Below, one piece after another: positions 33,240 to 41,614 of a DNA stretch of 64,000 nucleotides (within the stretch, counting starts at the first letter, position 1; every line of letters begins with the position of its first letter). This DNA is from Streptomyces sp. NBC_00239 (GTDB taxonomy: Bacteria; Actinomycetota; Actinomycetes; Streptomycetales; Streptomycetaceae), in assembly GCF_036194065.1 (NCBI RefSeq), contig NZ_CP108098.1, positions 70,079-134,078 on the forward strand, given 5' to 3'. Both the position numbers and the translations under genes were made by a program. The notes beneath the pieces were generated by a model, which made no database searches, was not told the DNA's origin, and saw nothing but the letters and a program-made list of their open reading frames with translations.

Positions 33240-34442
33240 ATGACCCAGCTTGAGACCGCTGACCACGGGGCGCTGCGCGCCGACATGGTCCGCGCCCTGT
33301 ACAAGGAGGACGCGATCGTCTCCGAGGCTGTCGCGGCAGCCTTTACCGCCGTGCCCCGGCACAGGTTCGCGCCCGAGGCGACCCTGGAGGCGGCCTACAA
33401 CCTTCACGGCATCCTGCCGGTGAAGAAGGACGAGCACGGGCTCAACATGAGCGTGATCTCCGCGGCGCACCTGCAAGGGGTGATGCTGGAGCAGGCTGGC
33501 ATCAAGCCCGGCATGAGGGTGCTGGAGATCGGCTCGGGCGGCTACAACGCCGCGCTCATTCAGGAACTCGTCGGGCCCGGCGGCGAGGTCATCAGCCTCG
33601 ACATCGACCGCGACGTCATCGACCGTGCCCGGCAGAACCTGGACGACACCGGATACGGCCAGGTCAAGACGATCGTGGCCGACGCCGAGACCGTGGTGGC
33701 CGACCTCGGTCAGTTCGACCGCATCATCGCGACCGTCGCGACGTGGGACATCCCCCCGTCGTGGATCGCCGCCCTCGCTGAGGACGGGCGGCTCGTCACG
33801 CCGCTGACGGTGTGCGGCACGACCCGGTCGGTGGCGTTCGAGCGTGACGGCGAGGACCTGGTCAGCCTCTCGTACAAGCTGTGCCACTTCGTCCCGATGC
33901 AGGGTGAGGGCGCCGCACCGGACCGCAAGGTCATGCTGCGCGACGGCGTGGCCCTCCAGACCGACAACGATCAGGTCCCGCTGGACGCGAAGGCGTTGGG
34001 CCGGGCCCTGGCCGGTGAGCGACTGGAGAAGTGGTCGGGGGCGGCCTACGACCTGCCCGACGAGCTGGAGTGGTTCATGACGCTGAACCTCAAGAGCCCG
34101 GCCCGTCTGCACGCTGGCCAGGACGTGATCGACGCCGGTCTCGTGGAGCCCTCCGCGAAGCTGGGCGTGGCCGCCCTGGTCAGCGAGGACAGCTTCGCCT
34201 ACCGCACCCGCCGCGCCAACCCGGACACCGGCACGGCCGGGTTCGAGAGCGGCGTCGTCGCCCACGGCCCGCAGGCCGAAGAGCTCGCGGAGCAGTACGC
34301 GGTGCTGCTGCGCGAGTGGGCGGCGGACTACCAGCGGCGCGGGGCGGCGATCATCCGGTACGTGCCGGGTGCCGCCCCCGCCCAGCTGCCCCAGGGCTCG
34401 GCGCGCAAGCGCCACGGCTACGTGACCGTGGCCTGGGTCTAG
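33240..34442 (+). CDS. FxLD-system methyltransferase, protein-isoaspartate-methyltransferase-like
   Basis: 400 residues from the ATG at 33240; the longer frame from 33189 overlaps the hairpin. The N-terminal ~200 residues match the L-isoaspartyl O-methyltransferase fold: HGLNMSVISAAHLQ (substrate/SAM region), VLEIGSGGYNAAL at 94-106 (SAM motif I) and VISLDIDRDVIDRARQNL. The extra C-terminal ~190 residues are as in the methyltransferase of FxLD lanthipeptide systems. It probably methylates an Asp side chain of the precursor or modified core; related lanthipeptide enzymes turn Asp into isoAsp through aspartimide. It lies 64 nt upstream of the precursor gene. Confidence 0.87.
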   Translation: MTQLETADHGALRADMVRALYKEDAIVSEAVAAAFTAVPRHRFAPEATLEAAYNLHGILPVKKDEHGLNMSVISAAHLQGVMLEQAGIKPGMRVLEIGSGGYNAALIQELVGPGGEVISLDIDRDVIDRARQNLDDTGYGQVKTIVADAETVVADLGQFDRIIATVATWDIPPSWIAALAEDGRLVTPLTVCGTTRSVAFERDGEDLVSLSYKLCHFVPMQGEGAAPDRKVMLRDGVALQTDNDQVPLDAKALGRALAGERLEKWSGAAYDLPDELEWFMTLNLKSPARLHAGQDVIDAGLVEPSAKLGVAALVSEDSFAYRTRRANPDTGTAGFESGVVAHGPQAEELAEQYAVLLREWAADYQRRGAAIIRYVPGAAPAQLPQGSARKRHGYVTVAWV

Positions 34443-34506
34443 GACTCCGGGGCCAATCGGCTCCGGGACATCGCACCACCAACCCAACACTCCAAGGAGG
34501 GGACCG

Positions 34507-34686
34507 ATGACGGTTCAAATGAAGCAGAAGGCCGCGCCGGAGGCGCCGGCCACGGAGCCGGACGACGCCAGCTTCGACCTCGACATCTCGATCGTGGAAG
34601 GCGGCGTCGCCGCGGACCTGCTGATCCAGCTCACGGGCGACGGCTGCGGGTCCACCTGCCAGTCCGCGTGCGTCAGCTGCCCGTAA
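34507..34686 (+). CDS. FxLD-family lanthipeptide precursor
   Basis: 59 residues, missed by length cut-offs. An excellent ribosome site AAGGAGGGG lies 5 nt before the ATG. The leader carries the eponymous motif Phe23-Asp-Leu-Asp26 within FDLDISIVE. The C-terminal part LTGDGCGSTCQSACVSCP has four cysteines (47, 51, 55, 58) and Ser/Thr at 43, 49, 50, 53 and 57, enough for up to four (methyl)lanthionine rings. The cleavage site is not evident; a Gly-Gly at 32-33 is a candidate. Asp45-Gly46 is a likely target for isoaspartate chemistry. Confidence 0.93.
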   Translation: MTVQMKQKAAPEAPATEPDDASFDLDISIVEGGVAADLLIQLTGDGCGSTCQSACVSCP

Positions 34687-34706
34687 CGGCAGATCCCGCG
34701 TTCACC

Positions 34707-34747
34707 GCGGTGCCCGGTCGCGCCTTCGTGGCGCGGCCGGGCACCGC
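34707..34747 (+). promoter_or_regulatory. Attenuator hairpin between precursor and LanB genes
   Basis: 18-bp stem (GCGGTGCCCGGTCGCGCC with GGCGCGGCCGGGCACCGC, one G-U pair) and a TTCGT loop, starting 20 nt after the precursor stop and ending 18 nt before the LanB GTG. No long U-tract, so partial termination or mRNA stabilisation is likely, giving more precursor than enzyme. Confidence 0.7.
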
Positions 34748-34765
34748 TCGGCCACTGGAGGGCAT

Positions 34766-37669
34766 GTGTATCGCGCTGTCGACGCGGCGGCGGTCCGGGC
34801 GTCCGCGTGGAACGACCCTGGCCACCGGATGATCTGGCCGGACCTCACCGGCCCGGATACCGGATCAGAGGGGTGGCGGGCCTGGCTGCATCAGGTCTGG
34901 ACGACGGACGGCTTCTCGGCAGCCGTCACAGCGGCGAGCCCCGATCTGGCGGACCGCGTACGGCAAATCAGGGAGGGCAGGCCCCTTCCTGCCGAGGACG
35001 TACGCCGCACAGTGCTTGCCGTCATGCGCTACCTCCTGCGCGCGAGCGGGCGCGCCACTCCCTTCGGGCTGTTCGCCGGCGTCAACACCGCCCGCTACGG
35101 CCCGATACCCGGCCTGGTCGTGGGCAGCGGGCACCGCGCCGTCGCCAAGCCGGAATCGGTGGCCGTCAACGCGCTGGTCGCGCGCTTCGAGGCCGATCCG
35201 CAGCTCCGTCCCCATCTCCTGCTGCTCACCTCCGCGCTCGCCGTCGAGTACGACGGGCAGGTGGTGATCGAGCACCGCCCACCTACCGGGTTGGACAGTG
35301 CACCGGACCACGTACGCATCCGCCTGACGGGCCCGGTCCGTGAAGCCCTGGCAGGCGCCCGGTCTCCGATCGGGTGGGACGCTCTCGCAGCACGGTTATC
35401 CGGCGCCTACCCGCGCGCCTCCACGGCTGCGGTGGACAAGCTCCTCGCGGGCCTGGTCGAGCAACGCGTCCTCCTCTCCAGCCTGCGCTCGCCGATGACG
35501 GCCGCCGATCCTTTCGCCGAGCTCTCCGCCCTCCCCACGGCGTACGTGCCGCCTCAGACCCCGGGGCTGGCCGAAACACCGCGGCCAGCATTCGACCTGC
35601 GCGTCGACTGGCACCTGACGATCCCTGAGGCGGTGGCCCGCGAGGCGGAGGCCGCAGCACGGGCCCTGTCCCGCCTGGCACCCCGGAATGCACTCCGTGG
35701 CTGGGCGGAGTGGCACGACCGGTTCCTGAACCGGTACGGGCCGCGCGCGGTCGTCCCCGTGTACGAGGCCATCGACGCGCTCGGCTATCCGCCCGGCTAT
35801 CGCGGAACCACCGACCCCGTGCCCGCACCTCTGCCGGACCGGACGAGCGCCCTGCTCAAGCTCGCCTACCGGGCCGCGGTGGAGCGCAGCCGCGAGGTCG
35901 TACTCGATGACGCGATGATCGAAGAGCTGGCCGTCGTGGACTCCCGGCGGCCGGTGCAGCCGAGCGCGGAGCTGACCGTGCGGATTCACGCAGAAAGCCT
36001 GGCGGCCCTGGCGCAGCGCGACTTCGTACTGCACGTCACCGGGGTGTCGCGGTCGGCCGGCTCGACCACCGGGAAGTTCCTCAGCGTGCTGGCCGACGCA
36101 GACCGCCGCCGCATGAGCGAGGTCTATGCCACCCTGCCGGGCCTGCACCGTGGGGTGCTCGTCGCACAGATCAGCTCTCCTCCGTTGTCCGTCCAAGGAC
36201 AGGACGTCGCGCGTACCCCGCAGGTGACCCAGGTGGTGATCCCCGTGGGCGACTTCGCCGGCCCGGACACCGATGTGCTGCCCGTCTCGGATCTGGCGGT
36301 CACCGCCGATGCCGACAGGCTGCACCTGGTCTCCCTCTCCCGGCGCTGCCCCGTGCACTCTGTGCTGCTCAACGCGGTCGACCTGACCCGGCACACCCAC
36401 CCCCTGGCCCGGTTCCTTGCCGAGGCCCCCGTCGCACTTGCCGTCCCCTGCACTGGCTTCCAGTGGGGCACCACGGTGTCCGCGCTGCCGTTCCTCCCCG
36501 CGCTCCGCTACGGGCGCACCGTCCTCTCCCCTGCCCGCTGGCTCCTCACCGCCGCCGACCTCCCCGACGCCACGGCTCCGTCGAAGGCATGGGACAAGGC
36601 GCTGGAGGACTGGCGCAGGCAGGTCAACGTGCCGCGGCACGTCTACCTGAGCGAGGCAGACCAGACCCTTCCGCTGGACCTGGAGGAGCCCGCCCACCGA
36701 GCCTTGCTCCGTGCTCACCTGAACCGTCACCGCGCGGTGACGCTGCGCGCGGCACCCCGGCCTCAGGATCTGGGCTGGGCCGGGGGTCGTGCGCACGAGG
36801 TCGTCGTACCGCTCTCCGCGGACCAGCGCCTCCCGGCCATCACGACCGCGGGCACACACGTGGTGGACCGGGGGCACGGGCTGCTCCCCGGGTGCGACGA
36901 CCGCCTGTACCTCCAGCTTCACGGACACCGCGACCGGCAGGACCCGATCCTGATCCGGCACCTGCCCGATCTCCTACACCGGCTCGACAGCCCCAGGTGG
37001 TGGTTCATCCGCTACGCGGACCCGGCCGAGCACCTGCGGCTGCGCCTGGCCTGTGCGCCCGGCACCGTCGGGAAAGCCATGGAGATGGCCGGCGCCTGGG
37101 CTCGGCAGCTCAGGGACCGTGGCCTCATCACGCACCTCACCGTCGCCACCCACCTGCCGGAGACTGCCCGCTTCGGTGGCCCGACGGCGATCGAGGCGGC
37201 CGAGGGCTGCTTCGCCGCCGACTCCGCTGCGGCAGTCGCCCAGCTCGCCATGCAGACGGCGGCCGGGCCGGACCCGCGCGCGCTGACCGCGGCGAGCATG
37301 GTGGACATCGCCGTCGGCCTTCTGGGGAGCACCGACGCAGCGATGCAGTGGCTCGTCGAACGCACCCGTACGCAGCCGGCCGCACCACCCCGACCCGTCT
37401 ACCGGCAGGCCATCGAGCTGGCCACCGGCGATCTGGAAGACCTCGACGCGCACGTCAGCACCGCCTGGACCCAAAGGCGGGCGGCGCTCGCCGACTACCG
37501 GCGCGCCCTCGCGGGCACGGCTCTGCGACCTGAGGAAGTGCTGGCCGACCTGCTGCACCTGCACCACGTGCGGGTGCACGGCCTGGGCCTGGACGAGGAG
37601 CGCGTTCACCTTCACCTGGCGAGAGCCGCCGCCCTGAGCTGGACCGCCCGACCGCGGAGGACTTCATGA
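34766..37669 (+). CDS. Class I lanthipeptide dehydratase (LanB)
   Basis: 967 residues, a full-length LanB. The N-terminal part (~700 residues: RASGRATPFGLFAGVNTARY near 90-110, LSVLADADRRRMSEVYATLP in the middle) transfers glutamate from glutamyl-tRNA to Ser/Thr. The C-terminal SpaB_C elimination domain starts near 710 (DDRLYLQLHGHRDRQDPILI, PRWWFIRYADPAEHLRLRL). It would dehydrate the precursor's Ser/Thr. GTG start at 34766 behind CTGGAGGG; an ATG two bases earlier is out of frame. Codon 211 is TTA, rare in Streptomyces and dependent on the bldA tRNA. Its stop overlaps the LanC gene by 4 nt. Confidence 0.93.
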   Translation: MYRAVDAAAVRASAWNDPGHRMIWPDLTGPDTGSEGWRAWLHQVWTTDGFSAAVTAASPDLADRVRQIREGRPLPAEDVRRTVLAVMRYLLRASGRATPFGLFAGVNTARYGPIPGLVVGSGHRAVAKPESVAVNALVARFEADPQLRPHLLLLTSALAVEYDGQVVIEHRPPTGLDSAPDHVRIRLTGPVREALAGARSPIGWDALAARLSGAYPRASTAAVDKLLAGLVEQRVLLSSLRSPMTAADPFAELSALPTAYVPPQTPGLAETPRPAFDLRVDWHLTIPEAVAREAEAAARALSRLAPRNALRGWAEWHDRFLNRYGPRAVVPVYEAIDALGYPPGYRGTTDPVPAPLPDRTSALLKLAYRAAVERSREVVLDDAMIEELAVVDSRRPVQPSAELTVRIHAESLAALAQRDFVLHVTGVSRSAGSTTGKFLSVLADADRRRMSEVYATLPGLHRGVLVAQISSPPLSVQGQDVARTPQVTQVVIPVGDFAGPDTDVLPVSDLAVTADADRLHLVSLSRRCPVHSVLLNAVDLTRHTHPLARFLAEAPVALAVPCTGFQWGTTVSALPFLPALRYGRTVLSPARWLLTAADLPDATAPSKAWDKALEDWRRQVNVPRHVYLSEADQTLPLDLEEPAHRALLRAHLNRHRAVTLRAAPRPQDLGWAGGRAHEVVVPLSADQRLPAITTAGTHVVDRGHGLLPGCDDRLYLQLHGHRDRQDPILIRHLPDLLHRLDSPRWWFIRYADPAEHLRLRLACAPGTVGKAMEMAGAWARQLRDRGLITHLTVATHLPETARFGGPTAIEAAEGCFAADSAAAVAQLAMQTAAGPDPRALTAASMVDIAVGLLGSTDAAMQWLVERTRTQPAAPPRPVYRQAIELATGDLEDLDAHVSTAWTQRRAALADYRRALAGTALRPEEVLADLLHLHHVRVHGLGLDEERVHLHLARAAALSWTARPRRTS

Positions 37670-38910
37670 CCGTGACCGTCACCGCGCCCGCCGTGCTGAC
37701 GGCCGCCTGCACGCTGGCCCAGTCCCTCACCGACCCGGCCGCCGCGTGGCCCAAGGGCCGTCCGGATGGCTGGCGGGCCTGGCCACAGTCCCTCGCCGGA
37801 GGCGCCGCGGGCATCGCCCTGCTCCACATCGAGCGGGCCCGCACCGGGCACGGCGACTGGGACACGGCACACCGCTGGCTGGCCGAATCCGTCCGCGGCG
37901 ACATCAGCGCCGCCTTCAACGCCAACCTGTACTTCGGCGCCCCGGCCCTGGCCTTCCTCGTACACCGGGCGGACAGTGCGACCGGCCGGTACCGGCGGAT
38001 GCTGCAACGCCTGGACACGGCGACCGAGTCCCTGACCCGCGCCCGCCTGGCTCAGGCACACCAGCGCCTCGCCACCGGGGAACAACCGCCCATGGAGGAG
38101 TTCGACGTGATCCGCGGCCTGGCCGGGCTCGGTGCGCACCACCTCAGCCGGCACGGTGACGCCGAGATCACCGCCGCGGTCCTGGCGTACCTGGTCCGGC
38201 TGACTGAGCCGCTGCCCGACCCGGCCGGGCTCCCGCCGTGGTGGATGAACGTGGGGACCACCGGCGAGCTCCACCCCGACTACCCCCGTGGGCACGGGAA
38301 CTTCGGGCTGGCCCACGGCGTCGGAGCGGTCCTGGCCGTCATGTCCCAGGCCCTGCTACGCGGCCTGGACGTGCCCGGTCTGACCGGCGCCGTCGAGCGG
38401 GTGTGCGCGTGGATGGACCAGTGGCGCCAGGGGGACGAGTCCTGCCCCTGGTGGCCCGGCCTGATCGACCACGAGCAAGTAGCGAACGGCACCGTCGAGC
38501 CTGACCTCCGTCCGCGGGCTTCGTGGTGCTACGGCGTCAGCGGGACCGCCCGAGCCCAGCAGCTCGCCGGTCTCGCCCTGCGCGATCCGGGCCGCGTCCG
38601 CACCGCCGAGCGGGCGGTCCTCGCCACCCTCCGCGACCCGTACCAACTCGGCCGCCTCCCCGAGATCGGCCTGTGCCACGGCATGGCCGGGCTGCTTCAA
38701 GCCGCGTGGCGCATGGCCGCCGAGACCGGCAACACGCGGATCGCCGCTGAACTGCCCCACCTCGCCAACCGACTGATCACCGCGGCGAAGCGGCCCAGCC
38801 AGGAGCCCGAACTCCTCGACGGCGCCGCTGGCGCGGCCCTCGCCCTGCACACCCTCGGCACGAACCACGCCCCCGCACCGCACTGGGACACCTTCCTCGC
38901 CCTGGCCTGA
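37666..38910 (+). CDS. Lanthionine cyclase (LanC)
   Basis: 414 residues. Zinc ligands are Cys288 in SWCYGVSG and Cys337-His338 in GLCHGMAG; the catalytic His217 is in HGNFGLAHGVGA. It adds cysteine thiols to dehydrated residues to close lanthionine rings. The repeated GxxG alpha-toroid pattern is visible (SLAGGAAGIALL, VIRGLAGLGAHHL, LLDGAAGAALAL). ATG overlaps the LanB stop, so both are made in concert. Confidence 0.93.
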   Translation: MTVTVTAPAVLTAACTLAQSLTDPAAAWPKGRPDGWRAWPQSLAGGAAGIALLHIERARTGHGDWDTAHRWLAESVRGDISAAFNANLYFGAPALAFLVHRADSATGRYRRMLQRLDTATESLTRARLAQAHQRLATGEQPPMEEFDVIRGLAGLGAHHLSRHGDAEITAAVLAYLVRLTEPLPDPAGLPPWWMNVGTTGELHPDYPRGHGNFGLAHGVGAVLAVMSQALLRGLDVPGLTGAVERVCAWMDQWRQGDESCPWWPGLIDHEQVANGTVEPDLRPRASWCYGVSGTARAQQLAGLALRDPGRVRTAERAVLATLRDPYQLGRLPEIGLCHGMAGLLQAAWRMAAETGNTRIAAELPHLANRLITAAKRPSQEPELLDGAAGAALALHTLGTNHAPAPHWDTFLALA

Positions 38911-38932
38911 CCACCTACCGGGAGCCCTCGCC

Positions 38933-39751
38933 ATGCCCGCGCCCACCTGGCATCAGGCCAACGTCGCATTCGCCGACTGGAGCCTCGCCGAAACCTCCGC
39001 CCTGACGCACCTCGCCCCGCTCCTGCGCGCGGCAGAGGAGAACGGCGACCTCACCACCTGGTTCCACATCCGCAAGCGCCCGTGCTGGCGCATCCGCTAT
39101 CAGACGGCCGAGGGCCGCCACGACCCCATCGCGCCGGCCCTGGAGGCTCTGGCGGCTGAGGGGCATATCAACGGATGGATGGCGGTCATCTACGAGCCCG
39201 AGGTCCACGCCTTCGGCGGGCCCGAGGGCATGGACGTAGCCCACCGTCTCTTTCACCGGGACAGCCGCGACCTGGTCAACTACCTCCTGAAGGAGGACGA
39301 CCGCAGGCGGGAGATGTCCCTGCTGCTGTGCAGCCTGCTCATGCGGTCGGCCGGACTGGACTGGTACGAGCAGGGCGACGTCTGGGCCCGGGTCAGCGAG
39401 CACCGCGGCCAGCCGGAGACCGGCGGAAGTAGCCGTCACCGGGCCGCGGTGCTCCGGCTGATCTCCGTGGACGCCCAGGACATGCTGCGCGCGGGCGGCC
39501 AGCTCGCGCGCTTCTCCGACTGGGCCGCGGCCTACACCGCCGCCGGATCGGAGTTGACCAGCCTTTCGGCGGCGGGCGGCCTTCGCCGCGGTCTGCGCGA
39601 CGTCGTTGCCCATCACGTTCTGTTCGCCTGGAACCGTGCTGGCCTCGCCCAGGACGACCAAGCCGCCCTGGCCGCCGCCGCGAAGACGGTCATCTTCGGA
39701 CCCGACCCCACCACCGAGCGGAGCCCCCAGGACCGTGCCCACTCTGTCTGA
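38933..39751 (+). CDS. Stand-alone SpaB_C / thiopeptide-type bacteriocin biosynthesis protein
   Basis: 272 residues. The sequence from WHQANVAFADWSLAETSALT through WFHIRKRPCWRIRYQT to the mid-domain VYEPEVHAFGG-like block (here YEPEVHAFGGPEGMDVAHRL) is the SpaB_C/TIGR03891-type domain, related to the elimination domain of LanB. FxLD clusters usually contain this second copy besides full-length LanB, and its partner-specific task is unsettled. It overlaps the downstream gene by 17 nt. Confidence 0.88.
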   Translation: MPAPTWHQANVAFADWSLAETSALTHLAPLLRAAEENGDLTTWFHIRKRPCWRIRYQTAEGRHDPIAPALEALAAEGHINGWMAVIYEPEVHAFGGPEGMDVAHRLFHRDSRDLVNYLLKEDDRRREMSLLLCSLLMRSAGLDWYEQGDVWARVSEHRGQPETGGSSRHRAAVLRLISVDAQDMLRAGGQLARFSDWAAAYTAAGSELTSLSAAGGLRRGLRDVVAHHVLFAWNRAGLAQDDQAALAAAAKTVIFGPDPTTERSPQDRAHSV

Positions 39752-40865
39752 GGCTGTCGCCCGATTCCCCCTCGTCCCCCGTCCACGGCCTACCTGCCGC
39801 CCCCTTCCCCAACGCACCCGCAACCTGACCGCCCTGGCGCAGTCAGCGGCGGACACCAAGAACCCGGTCACCGCTTCGAGCGTCTACAACCAGGCCGCCC
39901 TACTCGCCTCCGACGCGGGCCTCCCCCAGCTCGCAGCCGAGCTGTGTCACAAGCACGCCCACGCCTACCTGCACGCGGCCCCGCTCAGCGCCGAGACCGC
40001 GATCCGGGCCCTGGAACCGGTCGTCAACCTGGCCCGCCTCCAGCTCCGTGCCCAGCACGGCGACGTCGGCCTCGGCCTTCTCCTGGGCCTATTCGAGGCC
40101 GTCACCAGCAGCACCGCCCTCCGTTTCGCCGACGTAGTCGTCCCCGCCGACCTCGTCCGTACCGCTGCCGCCCGGCAGGAGGTCCGAGCGTGGCTCTGGC
40201 GAATTCTGCTCGCCGACGGCTCCCGAGCCCTCACCGCAGCCGGCCTGTGGAACGACGCCCTCGCACACGTCCGAGAACACCAGGGCATCGGCGCGCGGAT
40301 GCTCGACGGCCGGCAGATCGCCGTCGTGGCATCGCTCACCAACGGCGAGACCGCCACCGCCGCCGAACTCATCGCCAGAACGGAACCCGGTGATCCCTGG
40401 GAGGCCGCCGTCACAGCCTGCCTCCACGCTTTGTGCCACCGCGCCACCGTGGGGCTGGACCAGTCGGAGAAGAACGAGCTGGCGAACACCGTCCTCGCCA
40501 TCCCCAGCCAGCCGGGCACGGTGCTCTTCGGCGTTCGACTCGCTCTCGCGGCCCTGAACGCCGTCGACACCGGCCCGGCCGCCGATCGCATCGTGCATGC
40601 CCTGCACCGGCGCATCACCCTCGCTTCCGACGGTGTAGCGGCCCGGGAGGCACATGGCGATCCGCAATTCAGGGCCCTGGCCACCAAGAAGGAGTTGGAG
40701 AGCTGCCAAGATCTTGTCGAAGCATGCGGCTTGGGCTCCGGCGAACTCCCCGCCCCCCTTCGCCGAGGCCTCGTCGGCGCGGTTGAGATCAGCGACCAAG
40801 TCATCCGCAGGAGTCTTCGCGAGGGCGCCATGGCCCGGGCTGACACCCCACGACTGGGTAGCTAG
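39735..40865 (+). CDS. Helical helper protein of the FxLD cluster
   Basis: 376 residues from the GTG at 39735; the frame is open to 39606 inside the preceding gene. It is all-helical, TPR-like in rhythm (VYNQAALLASDAGLPQLAAE, ALEPVVNLARLQLRAQHGDV). Similar proteins are often last in FxLD and related thiopeptide-type clusters, but no function is established. Convergent with the gene ending at 40881; only 15 nt separate the stops. Confidence 0.6.
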   Translation: MPTLSEAVARFPLVPRPRPTCRPLPQRTRNLTALAQSAADTKNPVTASSVYNQAALLASDAGLPQLAAELCHKHAHAYLHAAPLSAETAIRALEPVVNLARLQLRAQHGDVGLGLLLGLFEAVTSSTALRFADVVVPADLVRTAAARQEVRAWLWRILLADGSRALTAAGLWNDALAHVREHQGIGARMLDGRQIAVVASLTNGETATAAELIARTEPGDPWEAAVTACLHALCHRATVGLDQSEKNELANTVLAIPSQPGTVLFGVRLALAALNAVDTGPAADRIVHALHRRITLASDGVAAREAHGDPQFRALATKKELESCQDLVEACGLGSGELPAPLRRGLVGAVEISDQVIRRSLREGAMARADTPRLGS

Positions 40866-40880
40866 CGCGGTAAGAGATCC

Positions 40881-41570
40881 TCAGGTACTGACGGATGTGG
40901 GCTGCTGTGTGCTGGCCTGTGCTGTGGCGGCCGGCCGGCTCGTACTCTCCATCCTCTGGTGCACCACCCGCACAGTGTCGCTCCCTTCACCATCGACGGC
41001 GACGGCCATCGCCAGCACGGTGGGGGCCAGCGGTTCGGCCTCTGAGGGATCGGTGATGGCGAGCCAGGTAGCTACTGCCCTTCGTGCTGAGTCGCGTGTG
41101 CGCTGGTCACCGTTCCCGAAGAGCGCCGAGAGCAACCCGACAGTGTGCAGGTACCAGCGGGTCGCGTCCGCATGCCGACCCGTCAGGTGCGCCAACCAAC
41201 CGCTCATTTCACGGACGTTGATGGTGCGTGCGTCTCGCTCCCCGTACTCGGCCGTCATCGCCTGATTGAGCCGTTCAGCCTCGACAATGGCGCGCTGGAG
41301 CGTCTCAGGTTCCTTCGCTGTGAAGGCTGAGGTCACGAACAGGATGCCGTCCCGGTACGCCTCCGGTATCTCCGGCGCCGGGTTCGTAGCAGCCCGTTCT
41401 GTGGTGGTGGCGCTGCGCGGGGTTCGGGGCTCTGGCGCGGCCTTGGGCGCCGGTCCTGCCTTCGTCGGTCGGGGTGGACTGACCGGCTGGGTATCAGTGA
41501 CGGTGTCGGGACGATCCCAGAAGGCGGAGCTGACTTTGCCCCACGGGCGGTACAGCGGGTCGTTCTCCAT
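40881..41570 (-). CDS. Hypothetical protein of the conjugation region
   Basis: 229 residues from the ATG at 41570, behind GAGGAG; a second ATG five codons earlier lacks a site. The N-terminal ~65 residues are Pro/Ala-rich, the rest helical (EPETLQRAIVEAERLNQAMT, VREMSGWLAHLTGRHADATR). Downstream of and on the same strand as the VirB1-like gene, so likely in its operon. Not recognised. Confidence 0.55.
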   Translation of the reverse strand: MENDPLYRPWGKVSSAFWDRPDTVTDTQPVSPPRPTKAGPAPKAAPEPRTPRSATTTERAATNPAPEIPEAYRDGILFVTSAFTAKEPETLQRAIVEAERLNQAMTAEYGERDARTINVREMSGWLAHLTGRHADATRWYLHTVGLLSALFGNGDQRTRDSARRAVATWLAITDPSEAEPLAPTVLAMAVAVDGEGSDTVRVVHQRMESTSRPAATAQASTQQPTSVST

Positions 41571-41614
41571 GGTGGTACTCCTCATGCTCAGTTCGGGTGC
41601 CCTTCGGGGCGAGG

